Shown here: positions 31,478-42,845 of the stretch, in pieces | How positions within the stretch are numbered: position 1 is the first letter of the stretch | Layout of the letters: every line of letters starts with the position of its first letter | Source: Tupaia tana | Lineage: Eukaryota; Chordata; Mammalia; Scandentia; Tupaiidae | Reading direction: 5' to 3' | Length of the DNA: 64,000 bases | NCBI GenBank assembly: GCA_026018925.1 | Contig: JAKSZU010000002.1 | Location: forward strand, 158,281,400 to 158,345,399 | Program-made: the position numbers and the translations under genes | Notes under the pieces: model-generated | The model's database searches: none | Told to the model about the DNA's origin: nothing | Seen by the model: only the letters and a program-made list of their open reading frames with translations

Positions 31478-31702
31478 CTTTATTTTATTTTATTTTATTT
31501 TATTTTATTTTATTTTATTTATTTATTTTTTAACCCACAGAGCACTATTTTTCTCTATTTCTCCATCATCTTGGGATTGTGGGCATGCACATACATATGA
31601 CAAGAATTGTCAGAATATGGTCAGAATGGTTTTCAAACCACTGGCCTCAGATTCAAACCACAGTCAGACATGTGAGTTCCACCTTCCTCACCCACTTTTG
31701 GG
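31478..31702 (-). mobile_element. Family A SINE, degenerate, with (TTTTA)n
   Basis: An array of about eight TTTTA units (31478-31520) occupies the tail. CATCATCTTGGGATTGTGGGC is a body remnant and TTCAAACCACAGTCAGACATG a head remnant. The CT/GA section is mostly lost. Confidence 0.65.
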
Positions 31703-31845
31703 GACAAGTCAGACCTACCTATGCTTATGTCTCAAGTGAATAATAACACCAAAAATTTTAGTCACTAACATTAAAATTTACAGTGGCATAAACATATCAA
31801 GTTTCAATGAATGCAAAATTATGTTTCACAAAGAAGAGATAATCT

Positions 31846-32095
31846 GGGCTGACCGGTGGAATAGTAATTAGGCTAGCTCCCACATGGCTGACTGTGTGGT
31901 TCAAGTCTTGGCCCCAGTGGCTTGAAAAATATGCCAGGCATATGTGATCAAGTCCATAAGGTCCCAAGGTGAGGGAAAGATGGAGGAAAGGAGATTGTGG
32001 TGTGACCATTACCAATGGGGGTGATTTGTCATTCTTTCTTTGGCAAGTGCATGTATCTTCTGACAAATAAAAAAGAAAAGAAAGAAAGAAAAGAA
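31846..32095 (+). mobile_element. Family A SINE, old
   Basis: GGGCTGACCGGTGGAATAGT head, GTGGTTCAAGTCTTGGCCCC, AGATGGAGGAAAGGAGATTG body, CTTTGGCAAGTGCATGTATC and a TGACAAATAAAAAAGAAAAG tail. Confidence 0.82.
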
Positions 32096-32329
32096 GAGGC
32101 AATGTTATGTTCTTATTTTGATTTCTTATTGTTTATATGTTCTCTTTGAAAATTAATTTTAAGAATTAATTTTAAGAATAATTTTTGTTCTCCATCGCTT
32201 TGCTTTAAATAATATTATAAGGTTGGTTTCAAATGTTAACCATACCAAGTAAATTTAATCTTAAATGTTATCTGTAATAATTTTTTAATATTTTGATAGA
32301 GTTTATAAGCCTTTGAATAACAATTTTCT

Positions 32330-32388
32330 TCTTTTCTTTTCTTTTCTTTTCTTTTCTTTTCTTTTCTTTCCTCTTCTTTTCTTTTCTC
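32330..32388. repeat. (CTTTT)n pentanucleotide array
   Basis: About ten CTTTT/TCTTT units produce the KEKKRKEK run in the minus-strand frame. Simple sequence only. Confidence 0.95.
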
Positions 32389-32425
32389 TGGTTGGTTGGT
32401 TCCTCCAATGCTAAAGAAAATCTTT

Positions 32426-32685
32426 GGGTCAGCTGATGGTGTGGTGGTTAAGGTGGCAGGATCCCACATGGCCAATAGCATAGACTGAGGACTGGACTCT
32501 GAAGCTTGGAACACATGCTGGGTACATATCCCAAGTCCTGAGGAGAATGGAGGAGGAGGAATTGTAGTGTTGTCATTTCCCCTGAGGTACTTTCTCATTT
32601 TCCTTCTCTCTCTGTATATCTTTCTCTCTTTCCACAGAGTGTCCATACCCTGGAGCAATTTAAAAAAAAAAAATTAAAAAGGAAA
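32426..32685 (+). mobile_element. Family A SINE, old, with head insertion
   Basis: GGGTCAGCTGATGGTGTGGTGG head and GGATCCCACATGGCC. An extra GACTGAGGACTGGACTC stretch sits where the B box should be. GAGGAGAATGGAGGAGGAGG body and an A12 tail. Confidence 0.8.
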
Positions 32686-32714
32686 CAAAATTTAATTAGA
32701 TCTGACCCAGAAAT

Positions 32715-32905
32715 AAGTTTTTAAAAATTTCTTTTGATTTTTGCTCTACATATAATTATTGTATATCTTCATGGGGTATGGTATGGTGTTTCAAAGCATG
32801 TGTACACTGTATAATAATCCAATCAAGGATATAGACATAATCATCTTATTTGACATTGAACATATGGATATGTGTTCACATTTGATAATAGTTATAGTTA
32901 CACTT
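32715..32905 (-). mobile_element. L1MA-like 3' UTR fragment
   Basis: ATATAATTATTGTATATCTTCATGGGGTA, GTTTCAAAGCATGTGTACACTG and AATCCAATCAAGG repeat the order seen at 26830-27016. A second 5'-truncated copy of the same class. Confidence 0.72.
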
Positions 32906-33912
32906 CTATTTTTGGAAGTATATACCAAAATAAAAATAATTTGATGCCATATTGCTGTGGATTAAGTAGTGAACAAGTCACCAAGGCAAAACATAATCCT
33001 TCCAGGATAACTTGCTTGGTACAGAAAGCACAAAATAATGACAAGTGATGGATTTTAGCCTACTCATGGATCAATACACAAAATTTTATATTATAGACAT
33101 AAAGTTAAACATGAAACATTTTAGTCACTACCCACTCTTTCCCCAGTAGTAGAATTAAAAACAAACAAACAAAACAAATAGCTGGCTTTGTATAATCCTG
33201 ATAATTAAATAGTTAAACCAAGTAGATTGCACCTGGTACTGTGTTCTTTCAGGATTTTTTAGAACCAAGACAATTATTTGGGTCAAGATTCAAGAAAGGA
33301 AAAGGGTAAGAAATGCTATTCTACATTGTCTTCTATGAAAGGAGATTGGGAATGAACATTTGGATTGAGGGAAACAGATGGGGACTACTGAAAGGTCTCT
33401 GCTTCAATGAGCACTGAATAATGAAACAGTCACCATTTAATCACTGAGTTCTTCCTGTATTAAATTGTGCTTCGGTTTCAACAAGCATTATATGTGCACA
33501 TTCAGTGTCCTGATCCTGGAGGCTTTAGGAATCCAGATCTAATAGGTATTCTGGACACGTGCCCCACCATCTTCCAATGTTTTCTTCCACTCCTACACTC
33601 ATTCTTTTCACACTCTCTGCAATTGTGTCTTCACTCCGTTTACCCCTGTTTCCTCCTCCCCTGTCTCATTCCATTCACAGAAAACTCTAGGATTTATCTT
33701 ACTCGTCTTTGTACTCCAAGTGCCCACTAGTACCAACAAGTGTCTACTAGGCATTAATAAATATATATTACAACTAGATGTTTCATTAAATAAATGAATA
33801 AGTGAAAGAATGAAGGATTTAAGGTTATTCTGACTATGCTTGCTACAAGCCAAGTACCAATTGTGTTCTGAGAGCAGACCAATTTAATCCACTTGTTAAA
33901 ACAAATATGACT
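32906..33912. other. Mostly unique; possible L2 tail
   Basis: GGATTTATCTTACTCGTCTTTGTACTCC and AGTGTCTACTAGGCATTAATAAATA at about 33680-33770 resemble an L2 3' end. The remainder is unassigned. Confidence 0.4.
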
Positions 33913-34154
33913 GGGGAACCGGCAGTTAGCGTAATGGCTATGTCACTGGACTCCCACGTAGTCGACCGTGGTTCGCGTCTCGGACCCGGTGGCTTACAAC
34001 TCACGCCGGGCGCGTGTGCGTGCGTGCCCAAGATCCCGAGAGGAGAATGGAGGAGAAGGGATTGCGGCATGACCATCCCCCCTGGGGGGTGATTTCTCGC
34101 TTTCTGTCTCTCTGTCTCTCTCTGTCTGTCCGGCGAGCGCACGCGCCCTATAGC
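33913..34154 (+). mobile_element. Family A SINE, young, no A tail
   Basis: GGGAACCGGCAGTTAGCGTAATG head, CGGGCGCGTGTGCGTGCGTG, intact body and GGCGAGCGCACGCGCCCTATAG at its end. The usual CAAAAACCTCTCC and poly(A) are absent. No TSD was found. It lies 50 bp from an inverted family A copy. Confidence 0.92.
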
Positions 34155-34204
34155 TATCTTTAATGATGCTTGTACTATTTCTCCATTGTATCCTTGCCCA
34201 TTTC

Positions 34205-34453
34205 CTTTTGTTGTTGTTGAGAGATTTTTGGAATAGGGAGCATGCACTCACCAGAGAGACAGAGACAGAAAGCGAGAAATCACCCCAGGGAGGATGAACA
34301 TTCTGCAATCCCTTCACCATTCTTCTCTCAGGATATTGGGCACACACCCACATATGCCTGGTGTGAGTTTCAAGCTGCTGGGTCTGGAACTTGAACCATG
34401 ATGGACTACATGGGGGTCCAGCAACTTAACCACTATGCCACCTACTGGTCCTA
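34205..34453 (-). mobile_element. Family A SINE, 17-bp TSD
   Basis: The TSD GTATCCTTGCCCATTTC (34188-34204) is repeated as GTATCCTGGCCCATTTC (34454-34470), one mismatch. The tail side is CTTTTGTTGTTGTTG and the end motif TTTTTGGAATAGGGAGCATGC. The head ends GCCACCTACTGGTCC. Confidence 0.93.
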
Positions 34454-34470
34454 GTATCCTGGCCCATTTC

Positions 34471-36276
34471 TTAGAAGGCCCAGCAATCATAACTGAAAAG
34501 ATCATACCTCATAATTTTGATTCTTCTAATTATGACAGCCTGGTTGAAACAAAGAAAACTTAACCAAGTCGATCAGTAAGTTTGCCCCAAGACAAAACCT
34601 CCTCAATCCTGCAAATATACAAAAACGTACATTGCACAGTCCCCAAACAAAGTATATTTCAGGTAGTTTTATATAAAGTAATTAGTTATAAATGTGTTAT
34701 TATTGACAATATAATGTGAGCACAGTATTTTGCCTTGGCATCCTTGGTTAAATTTAATTTTTGTTTTACTATAACTGGGGAGGCTATGGTATGTTGTAGT
34801 AAAATTGTTTTCTTAGTCACCATCTTTTTTCACCAACACAGTGCTTGAAATATTAAATATCCTAGTAACTGTTAGCTGTTTCCTATCCTTGTTTCTCTAG
34901 GTGCATTTAAAAGTAAAAACACAATTTACTTATAAAAATCTTCTAGTGCAGCCTTTTTATTATTTCAGTCTGGCCCTTTCTTCAATGAGTTTGACTTAGT
35001 TAGATTTATGGCCATGTTCATGTTTTCACAAGGACACAGCTGCTCAGTGATTTCCTCTCCTCTAGCCCATTTGACATTTGTAAATTATAATCCATAAGTA
35101 GTAGTGGAATATCTCATGTGGAAGCTCTTCTCAGAAAATACTTGGCCAGATTCCCAAGGTAAACTATGGTCATAATTGCAATATAAAATTCTGACTTGAC
35201 CATTGAACCAGGAGTCAGGAAACTTGAATGTGATTTCTATTTCAAGGGTAGATCCCTTTCTTAATCAAAGCCCAACTGACTCTTAATATTTTGGAAAAGC
35301 TTGTTTTTCTTGCCTCTATTGGAAGAAAGTGAGGTTTATAAAGGTAGTCACTTAGGAAAGACAAGTATAAACATATAAAGTTATATTAGCTTTAAAAACA
35401 ATTTTCTCTGCTTGCTAAAGGGAAGTCTAACTTTATCAGTACCAGTTGATCCATCTGGAGTTAGTCACTTGATGAAGCGCCAATTAAGGTTTCATGAGGC
35501 CGTCTGTAACACAGAGCAGAGTTCACGAGGGTCCCTTCCCATTTCCTCATCCCATATTTCTTATTGCAAATTAATTCTGTGCTTTTGTGAAACACTGCCC
35601 TTTTTTAATCCAATGGAAAAAAAATCCATGTTCCTGCCCTGTAAAGATATCTTTTATTGAATAATTCTGTGCACTAGAATCTACCAGTAGAATGGAATAA
35701 TGAAAGCTATTTCAAAGATATATTAACTCCTAATGCTATAGTGTCCTAGAAGAATCAAATTATTCAATGGCCCAAGTGTCTCAAGAACTAATGACAAGGC
35801 AGAAATAAAGAAACTGACCACTTTCTCATTGGAAAGATGAGGATTTATTTCTAATTTCATAGTTTCTCATCAGACTGCCTATCTCCCAAATGGAAAGGAG
35901 CCATTGGATGAAATGCCTTTTTAAAAAATACATATCAGATATGACATTATCTCTGATTCTAATGTGTGTGTGTGTGTGTGTATATACCCACACACAAATT
36001 TATTTTTTTAAATATAAGTCTGTAAGTCTATAGTGATAAAATTCTGGAATGCTCATCTCTTGGAAGCACTGCAGTGGTATTATCTTAGAGAACTTAGGCA
36101 GAATTTGACACTTAATATGAGGAAGGAGGAAGACACTTACTATGAATCATTTCTGCCTTGCATAATGGCTGAACATTGCAATTACTCCTCATGAAGGAAC
36201 AAGAAGGGAAGAGGTCATACAAAAGGCAGCAGTAACTTTAAAATGGGGAGAAATGGACATCTAATTGGTGCAAGTT
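34471..36276. other. Unique, SINE-free sequence
   Basis: About 1.8 kb without recognised repeats apart from a (TG)n(TA) tract at 35965-35985. The section 35400-35600 has balanced composition and few simple repeats, and could be conserved non-coding DNA. There is no direct evidence. Confidence 0.4.
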
Positions 36277-36290
36277 GAAATATACAATGT

Positions 36291-36558
36291 CAGGGACCAG
36301 CAGTTGGCATAATGGCTATGTTGCTGGACTCCCATGAGGTCAACCGTGGTTTGAGTCTCGGCCCCGGTGGCTTAAACTCACGCTGGGTGCATGCACGTGT
36401 GTGCCCAAGATCCTGAGAGGAGAATGAAGGAGAAGGGATTGTGGCATGGCCACCCCCCTGGGGGGTGATTTCCCACTTTCTGTCGCTCTGTCTCTATCTT
36501 TCTGGCAAGCGCATGCGCTTGCAAAAACCTCTCCAAAAGAAAAAAGAAAAGAAAGAAA
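36291..36558 (+). mobile_element. Family A SINE, perfect 14-bp TSD
   Basis: The TSD GAAATATACAATGT lies at 36277-36290 and 36559-36572. CAGGGACCAGCAGTTGGC head, GGCATGGCCACCCCCCTGG body and GCAAAAACCTCTCC end, then a mixed A/G tail (AAAAGAAAAAAGAAAAG). Confidence 0.95.
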
Positions 36559-36572
36559 GAAATATACAATGT

Positions 36573-37200
36573 TAACTAAGTAGGCTCCTAACATTGTATT
36601 TACTGACCACCTATTATCCACAAAGAGCTGTGCTAGGCCCATAGGGTTGGCAGACAAGTCAGACATGGTTTTTGGCTTATATCTCATATAATCTAGATGG
36701 GGAGAGGAGGAATAAAAAAAGTAGTTATACATCTGTAATTTGAGATCGAATGGAAATTTATTTTATTGTGGCAATATGGCTATAATCCAAAGTTGGGAGT
36801 TACATAGGCAAATACCCCTCATTTAAAAATAGCCTTTAGGAGCAGCTAACAATTAGGGTCAGACTTCTCCCTCCCCTAGGGTTTAATTAGAGGCTGCCAA
36901 CTCTGCCTCACTATCTCATGCAACTATATTTTGCATATTTAAGGAGAGAATTGGGGCCAGGGTGGGTGGAGATTCTTAGCCTGTGGTTAATGCAATAGTC
37001 AAATGAGAGGCATTTCCTTATCTCCCCCATTGGGGAGAGATATGGGGGAGAGAGAGGGAACGTTCTCCTCTCTGAAGTCAGGTAGATGTTAGTGTGCAGT
37101 AGTGCATAAAGGGAAATAAGCATCACATTTTCTGGTTTAGATATCTATTCGGACAATAGATTTGATGATTAATTATTACTTCATTGACTTAATTATTCAT
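36573..37200. other. Mostly unique; MIR/L2-like start
   Basis: TTTACTGACCACCTATTATCC with GAGCTGTGCTAGGCCCATAGGG at 36597-36645 resembles the reverse complement of an L2/MIR 3' end. The rest is unassigned. Confidence 0.4.
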
Positions 37201-37324
37201 TTATTCAGACTAAAACTACTTATTGAAGACCTATTATGTATCAGCCAAGTAGTGAACTAAGAACTAAAAATATTGAGATGAATAAACTGAAGTCTTCAAC
37301 CTCATATGTGAAATTAATTCTTAT
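37200..37324 (-). repeat. Ancient mammalian repeat, first part
   Basis: CTTATTGAAGACCTATTATGTATC and AAAAATATTGAGATGAATAAAC match the start of a common mammalian interspersed repeat (TTATTGAGCACCTACTATGTGCCAGGC). I do not name the family. Continues at 37630. Confidence 0.5.
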
Positions 37325-37334
37325 AAAAAAAAAG

Positions 37335-37562
37335 CCACTGGGCAAGTACACTTGCCAGAGAGAGACAGAAAGACAGGCAAGATAGGGGAGATGAGAAAAA
37401 ACTCCCCATAGGGGATGGGTCCTTTCTTCCTCCTTCTGAGATTTTGGGCACACATATCTACACATACCCTGCTTATTTCTCAAGTTGTCATGTTCAGAAC
37501 TTGAACTGCTGGGTTTGGCCATGTGAGATCAGGCTGCCTTAACCACCAGCTACAGAGATGGC
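37335..37562 (-). mobile_element. Family A SINE inserted in an ancient repeat
   Basis: GGGCAAGTACACTTGCCAGAG end, TCCTCCTTCTGAGATTTTGGGC body, GTTCAGAACTTGAACTGC and a head ending TACAGAGATGGCC. Truncated at its tail side apart from A9 at 37325-37333. Confidence 0.78.
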
Positions 37563-37629
37563 CTGAAATTCACTCTTCACATGTTTATGTATCTTTGTAT
37601 GTGCATGTGTGTGTGTGTGTATATATGTG

Positions 37630-38320
37630 TGTAGTTTGTAGAAACAAGTGAGACTTATTTGTCAAGTGGTGATAAAACTGTGATAAAGAAAACTACAAAG
37701 GAGGGTGAGAAAATGGAAGGACTGACAGAGTACATGGTAGAGGAAATCTCTGCTAAGATGGTCTTTGGGCGAAGTCTAAGCAGGTAGGAACTAAACTACA
37801 CATGTGCATGGAGAGCATCTTGGCGGATGGAGGAGGCAGAAAGTGCATAGGCCTTGAGGTGGGGGCATTCTTGGTGTGTCTGAAAGAAGGTCAATATGGC
37901 TAGAGCAAATCAGGAGCAGCAGAACTGGTGAGGCTGAATCGTCTGGCCTTGTAACCCTTTGTAAGAAATCTGTCTTTTACTTACAGTGAGATAGGAAACA
38001 GTCATTTAAGATTTTTGAGAAGAGTGATGTAATCTATCTTCCATTATCACAGGATTACCCTACTTATTATGTAAAGACTGCAGGGGCCAAAGATGGCAAG
38101 GAAGATCAGTTAGAAGACTATTACAAGAGTCTAGGGGAGATATAATAGCATGGCTGTGATGCTCATGGGCTTTTAGGCCTATCTGAATAAGGGGCAAGAG
38201 AATACTGAGGTTGGTGGGAGTGGAGCAGACTGCATGACCAATATCTGCTGGAATGGCAAAGCTGAGTTTCCAATGGATGGCCTGGACATTGCAAAGTCTA
38301 GTTGATATTGAACATCACAA
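37630..38320. repeat. Ancient mammalian repeat, second part
   Basis: TTTGTCAAGTGGTGATAAAACTG, TGCATAGGCCTTGAGGTGGGGGC, TTCTTGGTGTGTCTGAAAG, CTGGCCTTGTAACCC and CAGTTAGAAGACTATTACAAGAGTC are landmarks of a widespread ancient repeat (AAGGCCCTGAGGCGGGAGC ... GGAGGCTATTGCAGTAGTCC). Separated from 37200-37324 by a SINE and a (TG)n tract. Confidence 0.55.
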
Positions 38321-39979
38321 TCACAGTTCTCAAGAAGGTCAACTGGTGGGTCAGGAAGCCTCAAAAGCAAGAGGCTGTGGCTGAAATATCATCCGCTACT
38401 GACTCCTGGAAAATAAGAGGTGAAACTGGAGTTGGAACATCTTGGCACTGCAACCAGAAAACTCTCCAGCTTTTTAGGACCTCCACATATACACCCTATA
38501 AAGAGCTAGCATTGGGCATGGGCTAGCTAGTTAGGGTAGGAAGGCAGAAATTCAGAACATGGCAAGTGCTAAGCCAATGACTGTCAAGTAAAGAAGGGCT
38601 CATCCTCCTGCCTGGTCTGAGTTTTAGTATCCCAAATGCCCCAAAACTATGGCACCTGCCTCAGATATCACTCATAGAATGGAGAGAGAGATTTCACAGC
38701 AACGTGGGAAAACAGTGAATGGGTGAGGGAAGCTTGTTTACCCACTCCAACAGGATTTGTAATGAAAACTAAACTGCGTAGTAAATGTAATGAAGAAACA
38801 TTTCAAGGAACTCTAGGAATACAGCTCAGGAAAGGCTTTTCTAAAAAATTGACACTTCGGGGTAAGACCAGAAGACAACCATGGAGTCTTCAAAAAGTCC
38901 ATAAAATATGCATATTATAGGGGGAAAAAACCTTGACATTGATTTCAATTTTTTTTCCACCAATATAAACTCATACATTAATTCTGTCTTTCCTTGTAGT
39001 AGATATTACTCAACCAAAGGGGAGAAAAACATGTTTCAGAAACAGTCGAGTTGAAGAAATCAAGGTAGGAAGGCAAAAAGTTTTGTGGGGGAAAGACTTC
39101 CAGGTAAGTCACCATTTGCTACAAAGGCTATATGATCACTAAAGGAACTAAAATCATTTTAGTTTAAAATGTTATATTCATGATCATGCTCAGCAAACGG
39201 TTAGTAAATGTCTGATCACTTCAGAGAAGAACTTTGTCTTCTTGTTTAAGGTCTAAACTAACTGAGAAAAATGTTCCTATGATTCTAAACTTCCTGAATA
39301 TGATCCTTTTTATAAATCTGTTGCATGTTTATAATTTTGTTTCTAAATTAAAATTAACCATTTAGGTCTCTATAGTCTTTGTATAGATTTTAGAATAACT
39401 TGGAGTACTCACTAGATCTCTTGTGATCCAATTGGCTTATGATCCAGAGTCCTGGAATATGTTTCAGATTTTAACATAGGCTTTTATCTTTAACAACAGT
39501 GGTTAAATTTGTTAATAATAGTGGGAAACTCAAGTTGGGAGTTTATGCCAGTAGATCCAAGAGAAAAAAAAAAAGAATAGAGATAAAAATGAGAAGAAAT
39601 GAATTTAAGTAAAGTGTGTCTATCACAGAAAATTGAAGATATTTTTTAAGCTTACAGGCAGATACAAACATGCAAACAAATTATTTTGACAATATTGCAG
39701 AAACACGCTGAGATCTCTCAGTAGTTTTTAGTTGACTTGTGCCTAGTGTTGAAGAGCTAGTAGAGGAAGAGGGGACTAAGAGGAAAGACAACCCCAAGAG
39801 CTTAATATATTTGGTAATAGGTGTTTGAGGCTTCTTCCTTTTGTCAGGGGATTTATTAACTAAAAATTCAATCAATCCTTAAGGAACTGTGGCAAATTCC
39901 AGCCATATTTAGGAAGTAGTATGTATAGAGCTTGGGGGTGGAAAGTGAGAAACAGGGAGGAATCAAGGTTAACACTGAG
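38321..39979. other. Unique sequence
   Basis: No SINE and no recognised gene. Frames of 63-74 codons are isolated and lack motifs. Confidence 0.45.
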
Positions 39980-40229
39980 AGAGGCCAGCAAGTAGCATAG
40001 TAGTTAAGGTGCTGGATTCCTACATGGTCAACCATGATTCAAGTCCCAGATCTAGCAGCTTGAAAGTCACACCAGGTATGCATATGTGCATGCCCAAAAT
40101 CCCAGGAGAATGGAGAAGAAAGGATTGCAGTGTAGTAATTTCTCACTTTCCTTCTCTCTGTCTTTTTCTGTCTCTCCAGCAAGTATACGTACCCTATGGC
40201 AAAAAATAAATAAATAAATAAATAAATAA
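39980..40229 (+). mobile_element. Family A SINE with (AAAT)n tail
   Basis: GAGGCCAGCAAGTAGCATAG head, GATTCAAGTCCCAGATCTAGC, CCAGGAGAATGGAGAAGAAAGG body, CCCTATGGCAAAAAATAAAT, then about seven AAAT units. The GGGGGATGGCCATCC block is deleted. Confidence 0.88.
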
Positions 40230-40660
40230 CATAGTACCTACTCCTGAAATGAAGATTAATGGTGGGAACAAGTGTTGGTCTTGAGAAAATGAAAGTGAAT
40301 ATTGACCTATTTCTCCTTTCCCAGAGGGTGATAGAGTACCGATTGTGCCCTTGAGAAATAACCTGTGCATGATGAGTGAACTTTTTTGTATTATAGTTTG
40401 TGACATTCAATTTCAAAATCAGAATTCTGTGTCCACAATATGGCTAAAAGTGATGGTGGTAATGAGGGTAGTATTAAAAAGAAGTCACTGGCACGTAAAT
40501 GCTTTCATCTTGAGCAGAGCTTCTAACCTGAAATACTCTTCCTTTATAACTAAACATCCAAGGCTGAACCATAAGGGCCACATTTATCTCCTTACTTTAG
40601 AAGCCAGAGCAGACTTTGAGTAGCTGGATCCTTACATTTTCCTTTAAGAATTCTACTCTG

Positions 40661-40904
40661 GGAACCAGCAGTTAGCATAATGGCTATGTTGGACTCCCAT
40701 GTAGTCAACCGTGGTTTGAGTTCTGGACCCGGCGGCTTAAATCCACGCCGGGCACGTGTGCGTGTGTGCCCAAGATCCCAAGAGGAGAATGGAGGAGAAG
40801 GGGTTGCAGTGTGGCCATCCTCCCTGGGGGTGATTTCTTGCTTTCTGTCTCTCTGTCTCTCTGTCTTTCTGGTGAGCGCATGCGCCCTATAGCAAAAACC
40901 TCTT

Positions 40905-40940
<36 letters not shown>

Positions 40941-40941
40941 A
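40661..40941 (+). mobile_element. Family A SINE, young
   Basis: The TSD AAGAATTCTACTCTG (40646-40660) recurs as AAGAATTCAACTCTG (from about 40942). A small deletion removes about five bases in GGCTATG..TTGGACTCC. The end is CCCTATAGCAAAAACCTC, followed by about 30 As. Confidence 0.94.
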
Positions 40942-40956
40942 AAGAATTCAACTCTG

Positions 40957-41599
40957 ATAACTGAGTTTCCAGGATCAAAGCACCTTTATTAGGAGAGGTC
41001 CCCTCCTGTCTAAAGACATTAGTCCCTTGTCCTTTCCCCTAAAGCCCAGGTTTTAAAAGTTCTTTTCTCATATTTGTGAAATGCTATTGGTAGTTTAAAT
41101 TAGAAAAGGGATTATAGACAGAATTTTAGAAATATATTAAAGTCTTAACAAATTCCCAAAGCACCTAAAAATAATTTTAAGGAAATAATCAAAGATGCAG
41201 AGATTTATGTACAAAATATCCTCAAAATGTTTAATAAGATGCTGAAAATAAAATGCTATAAATTATAGCATGAAAAGTAGAGTAAAAAGCTGTGACACTT
41301 GAAAAAACTAATATCCATTAGCAATTCTTTTTATATAAAATAAAGAGAGACTATAAGAAAGCTACTGGAATAGAAATAGAAGTTCCCTATCCACACTGGA
41401 GGACTTATAAAATTCTGAAATATTTTAAGAATATTGACTTCTAATCCCTTTACTTTTGCTAGTGAAGCCATACTCAGAAAGTCTTGGTACAAATAGAAGA
41501 TATGAATACACTTAAATAGGGTATTTTGCTCCAAAACTCCTATCTCCAACCAAGATCTCCCGTCTTCCCTCCAGAACTACATATTGTTTTTTATTTAAT
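40957..41599. other. AT-rich unassigned sequence
   Basis: Nothing recognised. Confidence 0.45.
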
Positions 41600-42077
41600 A
41601 TTTGCATTTGTATGTCCCTCTGGCACCTGAAATTCAACATGTTAAAAACTGACCACCATTATACCTTATTTCAGAAAATCATTCAAGTACCATTGAGTTG
41701 GGAATCTCAATTGCATTCTCGATTTTTTTCTTATTTCTTATCTCCCAAATCCAAGTTCTGTGCATCCAACTTCCTAAATATTGCTGGAATTTGCCACTGT
41801 CCTAATCTGGATACAAAAAGTTTTCATCATAACATTTGTAAAGTCTAAATCCTAGTCCTCATTTCCAATTTTGCCATCCTCCAGTTGGATATTCCTGAAT
41901 AACCTTTTCCATGCATTTCATGCACATGGCTTTCTATTTCTCTTAGGATAACATGATACATTCGTTAACAGCATATATAAAATCCAGCTATGGGAACACA
42001 CTTTCTTTCCCAGACACTCTCTACTTCTATTATGATACATTTTCCTTTCCTACCACAAAGACATAATGCTTTTCTTT
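41600..42077 (+). repeat. Probable L2 fragment (upstream part)
   Basis: CATTGAGTTGGGAATCTCAATTGC, CAAATCCAAGTTCTG and TTGCCACTGTCCTAATCTGG have the composition and order of L2 ORF2/3' sequence. Confidence rests mostly on the clear L2 tail beyond the SINE at 42378. Confidence 0.5.
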
Positions 42078-42096
42078 CTAATCTAATTATTTTCTT

Positions 42097-42097
42097 T

Positions 42098-42131
<34 letters not shown>

Positions 42132-42377
42132 GAGAGGTTTTTGCTATAGGGCGCGTGCGCTCACCAGATAGACAGAGACAGGGAGACAGAAAGTGAGAAA
42201 TCACCCCCCAGGGGGGATGGCCACGCCGCAATCCCTTTTCCTCCATTCTCCTCTCAGGATCTTGGGCACACACGTACACGCACCCGGCGTGAGTTTTAAG
42301 CCACCGGGTCCGGGACGCGAACCGCGGCCGACTACATGGGAGTCCAGCGACATAGTCATTACGCTAACTGCTGGTCC
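42097..42377 (-). mobile_element. Family A SINE, young
   Basis: A T run of about 30, GGAGAGGTTTTTGCTATAGGG, GCGCGTGCGCTCACC, CACCCCCCAGGGGGGATGG and a head ending CGCTAACTGCTGGTCCC. The TSD is TCTAATCTAATTATTTT (from about 42078) against TCTAATCTAATTCTTTT (42379 on). Confidence 0.95.
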
Positions 42378-42845
42378 CTCTAATCTAATTCTTTTAATCA
42401 TCTAGCTAACTCTCCTCATTCTCATAGACAGAGTAGACCACTGCACAAAGCATGCCCCACAACTGCAGGAGTAATCCACATATTGACGTCATGGCTGAAG
42501 CCAACGTCACCTCTCAGACTTTAGAACCAAGCACCAGCGCTTCAGTACTGGCAGTTCTGCTTTGTCCTGAGTAAATGCTTCAGAGATGCTTTCTGTTCCT
42601 CCCCTTTCTCCTGCCCCATGCCTACACATTTACACATACCTGGTTAAGGCTTACATCTGCTATTTCCACAGTCACCTGGGCTTCTCTTCTACAGCACTTA
42701 ACATTTGTAATTATTGGTTTAATGCCTTTCTTCCCTACTATACTGAAAGCCCCATAAAGTAAGAATCCCAGCTGTCTTATTTGCTATATTCCCAGAGCCT
42801 CTTATAGTGTCTGGATCTAGTGGGTGCTCAATAAATAATTTGCTC
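42378..42845 (+). repeat. L2 fragment (3' end)
   Basis: TACTGAAAGCCCCATAAAG, GCTGTCTTATTTGCTATATTCCCAGAGCC and TGGGTGCTCAATAAATAATTT match the L2 tail. The last family A SINE before the long SINE-free section sits inside this L2. Confidence 0.75.

Noticed and set aside
40039-40416. 125-codon minus-strand frame
   Set aside because: Its C-terminal third is a family A SINE read in reverse and the rest has no motif.
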